From positions 186,001 through 250,000 of the forward strand of contig NZ_CP063808.1 in NCBI RefSeq assembly GCF_018128905.1: a stretch of DNA of 64,000 nt. The letters run 5' to 3'. The notes beneath the pieces were generated by a model. That model did no database searches. It was given only the letters and a program-made list of their open reading frames with translations, and was not told the DNA's origin. Made by a program: the position numbers and the translations under genes. Shown piece after piece: positions 27,385 to 36,701 of this stretch (position 1 is its first letter; each line of letters begins with the position of its first letter). This stretch comes from Streptomyces sp. A2-16. GTDB taxonomy: Bacteria; Actinomycetota; Actinomycetes; Streptomycetales; Streptomycetaceae.

Positions 27385-28016
27385 TCGCCGAGGATTCCGT
27401 GCTGCTCCGGGTCGGCGTGGTCAAGGTCCTGGAGATGGCCGGGTTCGAGGTGGTCGCCGAAGCGGGCGACGCCGAGGCGTTGTTGGCGGCGGTGGCGGAA
27501 CACCGGCCGGACATCGCGGTGGTGGACGTCCGGATGCCGCCCGGCTTCCGGGACGAGGGCGTGCGGGCCGCCCTGGTCATCAGACGGCAGTGGCCCGCGA
27601 CGGCCGTACTGCTGCTCTCCCAGTACGTGGAGGAGCGGTACGCGGCCGATCTGCTGTCCGCGCACACGTCGGGGATCGGCTACCTGCTCAAGCAACGGGT
27701 CGCGGACGTCGAGGAGTTCGCCGAGGCACTGCGGCGGGTGGCCGCCGGCGGCACCGCGCTGGACCCGCAGGTCGTCGCGCAGCTGCTGGTGCGCCGCCAC
27801 AGCGACCCCCTGGACCGGCTCACCCCACGCGAACGCGAGGTCCTGGAGCTGATGGCGGGCGGGCGGTCCAACGCCGGGATCGCCGGGCAGCTCGTGGTCA
27901 GCGAGAGCGCGGTGGCCAAGCACATCAACAGCATCCTCGCCAAGCTCGACCTGCCGAAGGCCGACGCGGACCATCGCCGGGTGCTCGCCGTGCTGCGCTT
28001 TCTCGGGGTGGCCTGA
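27372..28016 (+). CDS. NarL/LuxR-family response regulator
   Basis: A 214-residue response regulator. The receiver domain (1-120) has the acidic pocket AEDS and phospho-acceptor Asp52 in VVDVRMPPG, plus Lys in LLKQRV. The C-terminal GerE-type helix-turn-helix (about 145-205) reads LTPREREVLELMAGGRSNAGIA. It starts at a GTG inside the kinase gene, giving tight coupling. Targets are unknown; the divergent membrane gene at 25524-25964 is a candidate. Confidence 0.95.
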   Translation: MRAVIAEDSVLLRVGVVKVLEMAGFEVVAEAGDAEALLAAVAEHRPDIAVVDVRMPPGFRDEGVRAALVIRRQWPATAVLLLSQYVEERYAADLLSAHTSGIGYLLKQRVADVEEFAEALRRVAAGGTALDPQVVAQLLVRRHSDPLDRLTPREREVLELMAGGRSNAGIAGQLVVSESAVAKHINSILAKLDLPKADADHRRVLAVLRFLGVA

Positions 28017-28099
28017 GACCGGCGCCGCGGCGGCCCCGAAGCCGTACGGCACCAGGGTCCCGAGGGGAATCCGGCCGGGACTGCATAGGATCTGCTCTC

Positions 28100-28474
28100 A
28101 TGTCGAACCCTGACGAGCTGCTCGTCGCACTCTGCGCCGCGGTGGAGTCCGAGCGAAGCAATCAGATGTCGTTGACCGTGGTCGTCGGAGGTGCCGTCAT
28201 CACCGGCCGGCTGGCTCCCGAGGCCGTGTGGCGGGAACGGGTGGCGGAGGTCCTGAAGGACTCGGACCGCCTGGGCCCGTTCTCCGACGTCTTCGCCGGC
28301 GCCCCGCGAGGCGACCGGCCCGGCGGTACCGAGGCGCCCACCCATCTCCACTTCCACCTCGCCCGCATCCTCCAGGGCAACCTCGGCATCCCCGAGACGG
28401 GGGGCATGTACCGGGTCGCGATCAAGGACGTCAGCGCCTGGACCGTGGGGGATCTCAGCTACTTCGACCGCTGA
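28100..28474 (+). CDS. GvpU-like accessory protein
   Basis: A 124-residue soluble protein beginning MSNPDELLVALCAAVESE and containing the beta pair SLTVVVGGAVITGRL and the segment PTHLHFHLARIL. The pattern (short N-terminal helix, VVGGAVITG strands, HLHF strand) resembles gas-vesicle accessory GvpU proteins, but no gas-vesicle genes are nearby. Function in Streptomyces is unknown. It has its own start region 83 bases after the response regulator. Confidence 0.6.
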   Translation: MSNPDELLVALCAAVESERSNQMSLTVVVGGAVITGRLAPEAVWRERVAEVLKDSDRLGPFSDVFAGAPRGDRPGGTEAPTHLHFHLARILQGNLGIPETGGMYRVAIKDVSAWTVGDLSYFDR

Positions 28475-28643
28475 GGAACAGGATCGGCAGCGACCCCGCC
28501 CCGGTTGGTGCCCGGGCCCGTGCCGTCCCCCGTGTGGCCGTTCGCACACCCCTTTTGCACTGATTGGGGAACGCGGAGGATTCCACAGCCCTCCTCCTGG
28601 GTGAAGGAAACCGCACAGGTAGGGAAATCGGGGATCAACCGGC

Positions 28644-29954
28644 ATGGGTCTGACCAGCGAGACGACCGTGTATCTGATGGTGGCGCTCGCCGCCGTGTGT
28701 GTGGCACTGCTGGTCTGGTGGTGGCCACGCTTCGCCCGGCAGGGAGTGCTGCAGGTACTCGGAAGACTGGTGGCCCTGGGCACCACCCAGGTGGTGATCA
28801 TCGCGGCGTTCGCGTGCTGGGTGAACTCGTCGTACCAGTTCTTCGGATCGTGGGGTGAACTCTTCGGCCGTGTGGAGACCGCTCCCGTCGGGGTGACCCA
28901 GGCGGGCGACGTGGGCGGCACCGGCACGGTGAACGGCGTCGCCGTGAAGGGGGCACTGGTGCAGCCCGCCACCGACGAGCAACTGAGCCGGGTCAGCGGA
29001 CTGCCCACCGGCCCCGCCGCGGTGAACGGGCGCGTGGAGTCCGTGAAGGTCATCGGCCGCCGCACCGGCGTGGTCGACCCGGCGTTCGTCTACCTGCCGC
29101 CGCAGTACTTCCAGAAGGCGTACCAGCGGCAGCGCTTCCCGGTGATCGTCGCGCTCAGCGGCTACCCGGGCTCCATCTTCAACCTCGCCCAGCATCTGCG
29201 GGTGTCGCAGACCGCCGGAGCACTGCAGCGCAGCGGTCAGATGCAGCCGACCATCATGGTGATGATCCGGCCGACGATCGCCCCGCCGCGCGACACCGAG
29301 TGCGTGGACGTGCCGGGCGGCCCGCAGACCGAGACCTTCCTGGCCAAGGATCTCCCCGACGCCCTGAAGTCCGCCTACCGGGTGGGCCATGACGCCAGCG
29401 CCTGGGGGGTCATGGGCTACTCCTCCGGTGGCAGCTGCGCCCTGCAACTGACGATGCGCGATCCGCACGTGTACACGACGGCCGCCGCCCTGTCGCCCGA
29501 CTACAAGGTCAAGGACGACGCGACGACCGGCAACCTCTTCGGCAACGGCCCGGACCGCGCCGACCGGATCAACGGGCACGACCTGATGTGGCGGCTCAAG
29601 CACCTGCCCGCCCCCCAGGTCTCCGTCCTGGTGGCCGAGAGCAAGCACGGTGAGCGCGGCTATCCGCAGACGCAGGCGTTCATCAGGGCCGTCAAGGCGC
29701 CGATGCGGGTCGCGTCGATCCTGCCCGAGCACGGCAGCCACAACTTCCCGACCTGGGTGCAGGAGATGCCCCCGGCCCTGAAGTGGATGAACCAGCAGCT
29801 GACGTTTCCTCAGGACGTCGTCCCCCGCCACCACAAGAAGGGGACGGTCGTCGCCGACCCCCCGAAGACCGACGGCACCCCGCCGAAGTCCGGTGGCACC
29901 CCCCTGCAGGCCGAGGGCCCGGAGCCCACGCCCACGGCCAGGACGCGCAGGTGA
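28644..29954 (+). CDS. membrane-anchored alpha/beta-hydrolase esterase
   Basis: A 436-residue protein. Two N-terminal transmembrane helices (about 8-28 and 40-60) are followed by an extracytoplasmic esterase of the antigen-85/esterase-D type. The nucleophile Ser lies in GYSSGGSCAL near residue 258 and the catalytic His in EHGSHNFPTW near residue 363. A Lys/Pro/Thr-rich tail ends the protein. Relatives transfer acyl groups or hydrolyse esters at the envelope; mycolates are absent in Streptomyces, so the substrate is unknown. Confidence 0.87.
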   Translation: MGLTSETTVYLMVALAAVCVALLVWWWPRFARQGVLQVLGRLVALGTTQVVIIAAFACWVNSSYQFFGSWGELFGRVETAPVGVTQAGDVGGTGTVNGVAVKGALVQPATDEQLSRVSGLPTGPAAVNGRVESVKVIGRRTGVVDPAFVYLPPQYFQKAYQRQRFPVIVALSGYPGSIFNLAQHLRVSQTAGALQRSGQMQPTIMVMIRPTIAPPRDTECVDVPGGPQTETFLAKDLPDALKSAYRVGHDASAWGVMGYSSGGSCALQLTMRDPHVYTTAAALSPDYKVKDDATTGNLFGNGPDRADRINGHDLMWRLKHLPAPQVSVLVAESKHGERGYPQTQAFIRAVKAPMRVASILPEHGSHNFPTWVQEMPPALKWMNQQLTFPQDVVPRHHKKGTVVADPPKTDGTPPKSGGTPLQAEGPEPTPTARTRR

Positions 29955-30108
29955 GCACGAGGACAGTGGGTCCCCGGCTCACTGCGCCGGCGCGGGCCGG
30001 GCGCCGGGGCCGGTGAGGTTCTCGGGCCGCAGGAGTACGTCCAGCCGGTCGGCGGTGAGCAGACCGAACGGCTGACCTCGGAGGTTCCGCCTCCGGCGGT
30101 CCGGCCGG

Positions 30109-30387
30109 TCACGCGGCGAGGAGCCTGCGCTTCTGCTCCTCGAACTCGGCCTCGGTGAGCACGCCCTGGGCCTTCAGCTCGCCGAGCTGCTTCAGCTGTT
30201 CGATCTTGCTGGTCATGTCGGGGACCGGCGGAGCGGCCTGCGGTGGGGCGGATGCGGGCGGGGGCGCCTGCTGTTCCTGCTGGGCCGCCCACCGGCCCTG
30301 CTGCCTGCGGGAGACCCGGTTGGACACGGCGGTCGCCGTTCCTGCGACGACGGCGGTGCGGGCCACCCCGCGGAGGAGACCTGGCAT
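30109..30387 (-). CDS. SHOCT-domain small protein
   Basis: A 92-residue protein. The N-terminal part is basic with a short hydrophobic stretch (VARTAVVAGTATAVSN) and a Gln/Ala/Pro linker. The C-terminal SHOCT motif (IEQLKQLGELKAQGVLTEAE) is a short oligomerisation element. The ATG at 30387 was chosen for the family-like N-terminus. It lies 50 bases after the DUF6325 gene on the same strand, a pairing common in Streptomyces. Confidence 0.85.
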   Translation of the reverse strand: MPGLLRGVARTAVVAGTATAVSNRVSRRQQGRWAAQQEQQAPPPASAPPQAAPPVPDMTSKIEQLKQLGELKAQGVLTEAEFEEQKRRLLAA

Positions 30388-30437
30388 GGCTGTTTCCCTT
30401 CTGCCCTCAGCGGTCCCGCAGCACTGCGGGACCTTGC

Positions 30438-30881
30438 TCAGTGAGCGGTCTCGGTCGCGTCGAGGGCGGCGACGAGCGCGTTCACCGGAATGCGCCCGGA
30501 GGCGACCATCCGGGCCCCGCCGCGCCTCAGGGCGGCGGCGAAGGGCGCGGCCCACCGGTTCTCGTAGACGAGGATGCCGGCGGAGCTGCCGGGCTCCAGG
30601 GCGCCGGCCGCGTCGTCGATGTCGTCCTGGCCCAGGAGCCCGGACGACGCTCCCTCGAAGACGGCCAGGTCGAGCTCGCCGTCGCCGGTGAGGTCGGCGA
30701 TCTCCATGCCGGTCACGGATCCGTCGGCGTCCTTCCTGACGAACACCAGGTCCAGGATCCGGATGAGCCCGCGGTCCACGAGATCGACGAGGATCGGGAA
30801 GCCCTCGCCGGTCATCCGGTTGCCGGGGAACTCCACGACCAGGTAGTCGATCGGACCCACTTCTTCGAATTCGTCGCTCAC
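30438..30881 (-). CDS. DUF6325-family protein
   Basis: A 147-residue cytoplasmic protein starting at GTG 30881 with AGAGGTGA upstream. It begins VSDEFEEVGPIDYLVVEFPG and shows the two-strand/helix repeat of the family, with the acidic segment DLTGDGELDLAVFEGASSGL. Such proteins usually accompany SHOCT-domain proteins, as here; no biochemical role is established. Homologues are often stress-induced, which is general knowledge and not visible here. Confidence 0.8.
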   Translation of the reverse strand: MSDEFEEVGPIDYLVVEFPGNRMTGEGFPILVDLVDRGLIRILDLVFVRKDADGSVTGMEIADLTGDGELDLAVFEGASSGLLGQDDIDDAAGALEPGSSAGILVYENRWAAPFAAALRRGGARMVASGRIPVNALVAALDATETAH

Positions 30882-31034
30882 GGCGTCACCTCTGGTGCTC
30901 GTGGCTGTCGTTCCGCCCCGGCCCCCTGCCCCAATTCCATCACCGGAGCGTGGCCCCCGCACCTCGGTGGACCGTTCACCCACCTGGTTCGCCCAGGTCG
31001 CGGACCCTGCGCCGGACAGTTCTGCTTGGTGACC

Positions 31035-32378
31035 ATGAGCGACAGTGGCGACGAACAGCTCTCGGCCGGCGAGCGCGGCGAACTGGCCGAACTACGGCGG
31101 CGGGTTCACGCCCTGGAGAGTGCCGGGCCGCCACAGCAGGGGCGGCACCATCCGCTCCGCACGCTCGGTTCGGTCCTGCTGATCCTGTTCGCCGCGCTGC
31201 TGGCGCTGCTGTCCGTCGTCGCGGTGTGGGCGAACAGCATCGTGCAGGACACGGACCGTTATGTCGGCACTGTCGGACCGCTGGCGAGCGATCCCGATGT
31301 GCAGAAGGCGGTCACCAACCGGGTCACCGACGCCGTGCTGGCGCAGGTCGACGTGGACGTCCTGGTCCAGCAACTCACGGACGCGGCCTCCGCGAAGGGG
31401 GTGCCGCCGCAGGCGGCCAAGCTGCTGGGCAACCTGGACGGCCCGATCGAGAACGGGCTCAAGCAGGTGGTCAGCAGCACGGTGGAGCGGGTGGTCACCA
31501 GCAGTGCCTTCGAGACGGTCTGGGTGAACGCCAACCGCAGGGCGCACTCGGCGCTGGACAAGGCCCTGACCGGCGACGCCAGTGGCACCGTCGAACTGAA
31601 GGACAACCAGGTCGTCGTCGACCTGGGGCCGATCGTCGCCGAGGTCAAGAGCCAACTGGTCGACGCGGGCTTCTCGCCAGCCGCGAAGATCCCGGCCGTG
31701 CACACGGACTTCGTGGTGTTCGCGTCGAAGGACATCGGCGAGATCAGGTCCTATGTGAGGGTGCTGGAGATCCTCGGCGGCTGGCTGCCCCTCATCACGC
31801 TGCTGGTCGCGGCCGCCGGGGTGTACGTGGCGTTCAACCGCCGGCACGCGCTGATCGGAGCCGCGCTGGCCGTGTTCCTCGCCATGCTGGTGCTCGGCAT
31901 CGGTCTCACCGTCGCCCGCGACGTCTACCTGAACCACCTGCCCGCCGGCGCGTCCCAATCCGCCGCGGGAGCCGTGTACGACGCCCTGGTCAAGTTCCTG
32001 CGGGCCGGAGTGCGGGCCCTCGCCGCGGTCGCCCTCTTCACCGCCCTTGCCGCCTTCCTCGCGGGCCCGTCCCGGATCGCCGTCGTCACGCGCACCGGCT
32101 GCCGCAGAGGCATCGGCGCGCTGCGCGAGGTGACGACGTCGGCGGGCCTGCGTCTCGGCGCGGTCGGGCGGTTCGTCCACCGCTTCAAGCACTGGATCGG
32201 GGTGGCCATCCTGGTGGTCGCGGCGGTCGTCCTGTTCACCTGGACGTACCCCACCACCGCGGTCGTGGTGTGGACGGCGGTGGTCGTCCTGGCGGCCTTC
32301 GCGATCCGTGAGTTCCTCGACGACGACGGCGCCACCCCGCACGACGGTTCCGCCGCCGGTACCGCCGCGGCTCACTGA
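31035..32378 (+). CDS. polytopic membrane protein with large extracytoplasmic loop
   Basis: A 447-residue protein. A charged N-terminal segment precedes a transmembrane helix (about 46-68). About 170 residues outside the membrane follow (VQDTDRYVGTVGPLASDPDV onward), then helices near 250-270, 280-300, 335-355, 390-408 and 410-425. The C-terminal tail is acidic. The architecture is common in Streptomyces stress loci but no activity is known. The ATG at 31035 lacks a strong ribosome site (TTGGTGACC). Confidence 0.8.
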   Translation: MSDSGDEQLSAGERGELAELRRRVHALESAGPPQQGRHHPLRTLGSVLLILFAALLALLSVVAVWANSIVQDTDRYVGTVGPLASDPDVQKAVTNRVTDAVLAQVDVDVLVQQLTDAASAKGVPPQAAKLLGNLDGPIENGLKQVVSSTVERVVTSSAFETVWVNANRRAHSALDKALTGDASGTVELKDNQVVVDLGPIVAEVKSQLVDAGFSPAAKIPAVHTDFVVFASKDIGEIRSYVRVLEILGGWLPLITLLVAAAGVYVAFNRRHALIGAALAVFLAMLVLGIGLTVARDVYLNHLPAGASQSAAGAVYDALVKFLRAGVRALAAVALFTALAAFLAGPSRIAVVTRTGCRRGIGALREVTTSAGLRLGAVGRFVHRFKHWIGVAILVVAAVVLFTWTYPTTAVVVWTAVVVLAAFAIREFLDDDGATPHDGSAAGTAAAH

Positions 32379-32626
32379 TTCGGCTCGCCGGGCGCCTTGT
32401 CCGGGTCTACGTTGGGTGAGGAAGCCTGTGAGCCGCCGTCCCGTACTCCCGGGCCCCGGATCACGGTGAGGGCGGAACACGCTCCGGTACCGGCGCCCGA
32501 TCGCGCCGGAAGCGGCGACGACCGCGACCCGGCCCGCGGCCCGTGGGCGATCCGGAGCGTCATCCACCGCCGACGGCCCGTCGCCACCGGTGCGAGCGGA
32601 GGCGACCATCCCCGGGAGCCGCTGTC

Positions 32627-34042
32627 ATGACCGAGAACCACCTGGACGGCCGCCAGTTGCGGCACCGCACCCCGCAGGAGAGGGCCGCGCTCGGGAAGGC
32701 GGCCCGTGCCGCCGTGCCCCGTTCCAGCCACGCCGAGTTCGCGCCGGGCTCCAAGCGGCCCGACCCGCTGGAGATCATCGGGAAGCAGTCGGCGACGCGC
32801 GTGCCCGAGCTCGTGCCGATCCGCTACGGGCGGATGTCCGAGTCGCCGTTCCGGTTCTACCGGGGGGCCGCCGCCATCATGGCGTCGGACCTCGCGGAGA
32901 CGCCGAGGACGGGGTTCAGGGCCCAACTCTGCGGTGACGCACACATGCTGAACTTCCGGCTGCTGGCCTCGCCGGAGCGCCGGCTGATGTTCGACATCAA
33001 CGACTTCGACGAGACGTTGCCGGGCCCGTGGGAGTGGGACGTCAAGCGGCTCGCCGCCAGCCTCGTCATCGCCGGCCGGGCGAACGGCTTCAGCACCAAG
33101 GAGCGGGCCAAGATCGTAAGCGCCGCCGTGCAGTCGTACCGCGAGAGCATGCGCACCTTCGCCGGCCTCGGCAACCTGGACGTCTGGTATGCCCAGTTCG
33201 ACGTGAAGTGGGTGGAGGGCCGGTTCGGGGAGGACCTGTCCGCGCGGGGCCGCGAACGCTGGGGGCAGGCGGTGGCGAAGGCCCGTTCGCACGACACCCT
33301 CCAGGTCTTCGACAAGCTCACCCATGTCGTCGACGGCAAGCGCCTCATCGCCTCCGACCCGCCGCTCATCACCCGCCTCGAGGACCTGCTGTCCGACGAC
33401 CGCGACCGGCTGCAGCGGCAGATCGGCCGGCTGCTCGAGCATTACGGCAAGACCCTCCAGGCGGACCGGCGGTACCTGCTGGAGCAGTACCGGGTGGCCG
33501 ACATGGCGCGCAAGGTCGTCGGGGTCGGCAGCGTCGGCACCCGCTGCTGGATCGTGCTCCTGCTGGGCCGGGACGACGAGGACCCGCTGTTCCTCCAGGC
33601 GAAGGAGGCCGACGAGTCGGTGCTCGCGCCCCACGTCGGGGCCAGCACGTATGCGACCCAGGGCGAGCGGGTCGTGTGCGGGCAGCGGCTGATGCAGGCC
33701 ACCAGTGACATCTTCCTGGGCTGGGAGCGGGTCGAGGGGATCGACGGCCGCCGCCGGGACTTCTACGTACGGCAGTTGCGGGACTGGAAGTGGGTCGCCG
33801 TGGCCGAGGACATGGTGCCGCGGGGCATGCGGACCTTCGGAGCCCTCTGCGGTACGACACTGGCCCGCGCCCATGCCCGGTCCGGCGACCGCATCGCCAT
33901 CGCCGCGTACCTGGGGGGCAGCGACTCCTTCGACCGCGCACTGGTGACGTTCGCCGAGCGCTACGCCGACCAGAACGAGCGGGACCACCGGGCACTCGTC
34001 GACGCCATCAGCGCCGGAAAGCTGCCCGCCGAGGCCGCCTGA
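32627..34042 (+). CDS. DUF2252-family protein
   Basis: A 471-residue cytoplasmic protein with a protein-kinase/aminoglycoside-phosphotransferase-like fold. It carries the family signatures FYRGAAAIMASDLA, CGDAHMLNFR and FDINDFDETLPGPWEWDVKR, the last resembling a kinase metal-binding loop. Function is unproven. It starts at ATG 32627 with GGGAG upstream. The upstream 248 bases (32379-32626) hold no gene. The ClC gene follows after a short gap on the same strand. Confidence 0.9.
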   Translation: MTENHLDGRQLRHRTPQERAALGKAARAAVPRSSHAEFAPGSKRPDPLEIIGKQSATRVPELVPIRYGRMSESPFRFYRGAAAIMASDLAETPRTGFRAQLCGDAHMLNFRLLASPERRLMFDINDFDETLPGPWEWDVKRLAASLVIAGRANGFSTKERAKIVSAAVQSYRESMRTFAGLGNLDVWYAQFDVKWVEGRFGEDLSARGRERWGQAVAKARSHDTLQVFDKLTHVVDGKRLIASDPPLITRLEDLLSDDRDRLQRQIGRLLEHYGKTLQADRRYLLEQYRVADMARKVVGVGSVGTRCWIVLLLGRDDEDPLFLQAKEADESVLAPHVGASTYATQGERVVCGQRLMQATSDIFLGWERVEGIDGRRRDFYVRQLRDWKWVAVAEDMVPRGMRTFGALCGTTLARAHARSGDRIAIAAYLGGSDSFDRALVTFAERYADQNERDHRALVDAISAGKLPAEAA

Positions 34043-34189
34043 GGAGGCATCCAGCCCAGGCGTTCGAACCGACGCGCCCAGCCGGCGCGGCGCCGGACTC
34101 GGGAGGACCCCATCACCGCAACGACGTCGCAGAACGGCTCCGGAGCGGCGGCACCCAACCAGCCTCCCGAAGCCGACCTCCTGAGGACC

Positions 34190-35521
34190 ATGCTGGGCCG
34201 GCCGGAGTACCGCAAGGCCCTGGTGTTCAGCGGGCTGATCGGGGTGCCGGTGGCGCTGATCGCGTTCTGGTTCCTGGTGGCGGTCCATCAGCTGGAACGG
34301 CTGATCTGGACGGACTGGCCGAAGGACCTGGGCTGGAAGCAGGCCCCCTGGTGGTGGGCGCTCCCCCTGCTGACGCTGGCCGGTCTCCTCGTGGGCCTGG
34401 TGGCCGCGCGGCTGCCGGGCCGGGGCGGACATGTCCCGGCCGGGGGCCTGCACTCGGGCGGCATCACCGCCAAGGCACTGCCGGGCGTCCTGATCGCCGC
34501 GCTCGCGGGTCTGCCGCTCGGCGCCGTGCTGGGCCCCGAGGCACCGCTGATCGCGTTGGGCGGCGGACTGGCCCTGCTGTTCGCGCGACTGGCGCGGGCG
34601 CCCGCGACCGAGGCGAGCACGGCGCTGCTCGGGGCCGCGGGGGCGGCGGCCGCCGTATCAGCGCTGTTCGGAAACCCGATCGTGGGCGCGGTGCTGCTGA
34701 TGGAGGTGGCCGGGGTGGGCGGGCCGCAGCTGTTCGCGGTGATGCTGCCTGCCCTCCTGGCCAGCGGAGTGGGAGATCTGATCTTCACCGGATTCGTCAA
34801 CTGGACCGGCTTGGAGACGGGGAGCCTGGACATCGGGCTGCCCAAGCCGCCGCCGCTCGACCTGGCGGACGTGCTGTGGGTGCTGGTGCTGGCACCCGCC
34901 GTCGCGTTCGTCGTCCACTGGGCCTTCGTGGGCGGGCGGTTCGCGGCCCGCTTCGTGGCGACGCGCACGGTGCGGAACACCATCCTGTGCGCGCTGGGCG
35001 CGGCGGTCTGCGTCAGCCTCTACGCGGTCGTCACGGACCGTTCGCCGGCCGAGGCCGCTCTGTCGGGGGAGTCGACCCTGTCCGCCCTGGCACGGGACCC
35101 GCACGCCTGGTCGGTCGGGGCGCTGATCGCGGTCCTGGCCTTCAAGACCGTGGCGTACACGCTGTGTCTGGGCAGCCTGCGCGGTGGCCCCGTCTTCCCC
35201 GCCCTGTTCCTGGGCGGGGCAGCCGGTGTGCTGCTGGCACCGCTGCCCGGTCTGGGACTCGTGCCGGCGATGGCGGCCGGGATGGCGGCCTCGGTGACCG
35301 CGGCGCTGCGGCTGCCCGTGAGCAGCGTCATCCTGGTCGTCCTCCTGCTGGGCAACGTGGACACGGTGGCCCTGGTCGTCCTGGCCGCGGTCGGGTCCTT
35401 CGTCCTCACCCAGCGGCTGCCGCAGGGGCCGCCGATCCCCGCGGTCGGCGAGGGTGCGGCCGACGCGGCGACCGATCGGGCCGGCGGTCGGCCCGCCGGG
35501 CCGGTTCCGCCACGGCCGTGA
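34190..35521 (+). CDS. ClC-family chloride/proton channel or antiporter
   Basis: A protein of at least 443 residues with 10 or more membrane helices. ClC selectivity-filter regions are recognisable: GLHSGGITAK early, LGPEAPLIALGGGLA (the GxxGPE element) near residue 115, and GGPVFPALFLGGAAG near 340. It moves chloride, or fluoride in some clades, across the membrane. The ATG at 34190 is poorly spaced from TGAGGA. An in-frame ATC at 34112 has an excellent GGGAGG five bases upstream, so the true protein may be 26 residues longer. Confidence 0.9.
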   Translation: MLGRPEYRKALVFSGLIGVPVALIAFWFLVAVHQLERLIWTDWPKDLGWKQAPWWWALPLLTLAGLLVGLVAARLPGRGGHVPAGGLHSGGITAKALPGVLIAALAGLPLGAVLGPEAPLIALGGGLALLFARLARAPATEASTALLGAAGAAAAVSALFGNPIVGAVLLMEVAGVGGPQLFAVMLPALLASGVGDLIFTGFVNWTGLETGSLDIGLPKPPPLDLADVLWVLVLAPAVAFVVHWAFVGGRFAARFVATRTVRNTILCALGAAVCVSLYAVVTDRSPAEAALSGESTLSALARDPHAWSVGALIAVLAFKTVAYTLCLGSLRGGPVFPALFLGGAAGVLLAPLPGLGLVPAMAAGMAASVTAALRLPVSSVILVVLLLGNVDTVALVVLAAVGSFVLTQRLPQGPPIPAVGEGAADAATDRAGGRPAGPVPPRP

Positions 35522-35551
35522 CCGACGGCGGGCATGACGTCGGGAGGCAGG

Positions 35552-36448
35552 TCATTTCGGCGCGGTACCGCCGAGGGCCGCCGTGTCCCCGTGCGCGTCC
35601 CCGTGCGGCGGAACCGACGGTCCGGGCGTGCCCAGACGGCGGGCCATCCAGGGTTCACGGGCGACGACCGCGCCGGCGGTGATGCACAGGGCCGCGACCA
35701 CACAGAGCGTGATGAGCCAGGACAACAGGGTGAAGACCGCGCCCAGCGAGCCGTACTTCTCCAGGCTGTGGTTGAGGACCCTGGGCACGTACAGCGGCGC
35801 CGAGGACGTGAGGATGCTCAGGGCGGTGCCGGTCAGCAGCGCGCCCGGCAGCAGCGGCAGCCATGGCAGGCGAGCGGCCAGCAGCAGATGCTGTGTCCAC
35901 CACCAGATGCACGTGTCCGCGATGAGCAGCAGGGGTACGCCGAGCCACAGGCCGAGGCCGAAGCCGTTGCGCAGGCTCCCCTGTATGGCGAACATGACCA
36001 GCCAGGCGGCGAGCCAGGCGATCCAGCGCCAGGCGGCCACCCGTGCGCCCGCCTTGGGCAGGCTCCAGGCGCGCTCGCACAACCGCTGCATGGCACGGCT
36101 GCACGCGGTGGCCGAGATGAGCACCATCAGCCCGCCCACCACACCGGTGGTCTGCCGCAGTTCGTCGGACGGCTTGCCGCTGCCCTGGACGGCCTTGTTC
36201 AGCTCGGCGTCCGCGCTTCCGGACAGCCCGAAGGCGTCGTGCACGGAGTTGACGAGCTGGTCGCGCACCGCCTGCGGGGCGATGGAGGCCACCACGAACA
36301 GCAGGGGCACGGCCGTCAGGAACGTCTGGGCGGCCAGCCGGGTCGCCGAGTCGAGCACGTTCACCGAGATCAGATGCGACAGCAGATGCGTGATCACCGG
36401 GAACCGGGTCTCGGCCCGGGACCGCAGCTCCTTGAGGCGCGACGTCAT
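35552..36448 (-). CDS. YihY/BrkB-family membrane protein
   Basis: A 298-residue protein with six transmembrane helices. The family core is present: a cytoplasmic N-terminus, then FLTAVPLLFVVASI, VGGLMVLISATACSRAMQRLCE and LLPGALLTGTALSILT. Roles proposed for the family (serum resistance, lipid transport) are not established. The C-terminal tail is cytoplasmic and Pro/Gly/His rich. The ATG at 36448 has only a weak ribosome site. It converges on the ClC gene and is divergent from the Sap-like gene. Confidence 0.85.
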   Translation of the reverse strand: MTSRLKELRSRAETRFPVITHLLSHLISVNVLDSATRLAAQTFLTAVPLLFVVASIAPQAVRDQLVNSVHDAFGLSGSADAELNKAVQGSGKPSDELRQTTGVVGGLMVLISATACSRAMQRLCERAWSLPKAGARVAAWRWIAWLAAWLVMFAIQGSLRNGFGLGLWLGVPLLLIADTCIWWWTQHLLLAARLPWLPLLPGALLTGTALSILTSSAPLYVPRVLNHSLEKYGSLGAVFTLLSWLITLCVVAALCITAGAVVAREPWMARRLGTPGPSVPPHGDAHGDTAALGGTAPK

Positions 36449-36701
36449 CGAGGCGCCCCGCCCGCGCCACCGTCGCCGCCGTGTTGCCCGGCGTGAGAGG
36501 CGGCGCTCGCGGCCCGCTCCGCCCCCGGTCCCTGGCTGCATGGTGCCAGCCTGCCGCCACTGCGCCCGTCCGGCCCCCGGCAGGAGCCGACTCGGGACCG
36601 AAAGGGTGAACGCGTGGTGAGGCGCGGGTGCAGCGGTGACACTGGGACCATGAGCGAGATGCGCCCCGTGACCGGGTGCGCGGAACCGCGCGGGGGCTGC
36701 G

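Noticed and set aside
34061..34090. Possible tRNA T-arm near a GTTCGAACC word
   Set aside because: No acceptor or anticodon stems can be drawn around it; the match is isolated.
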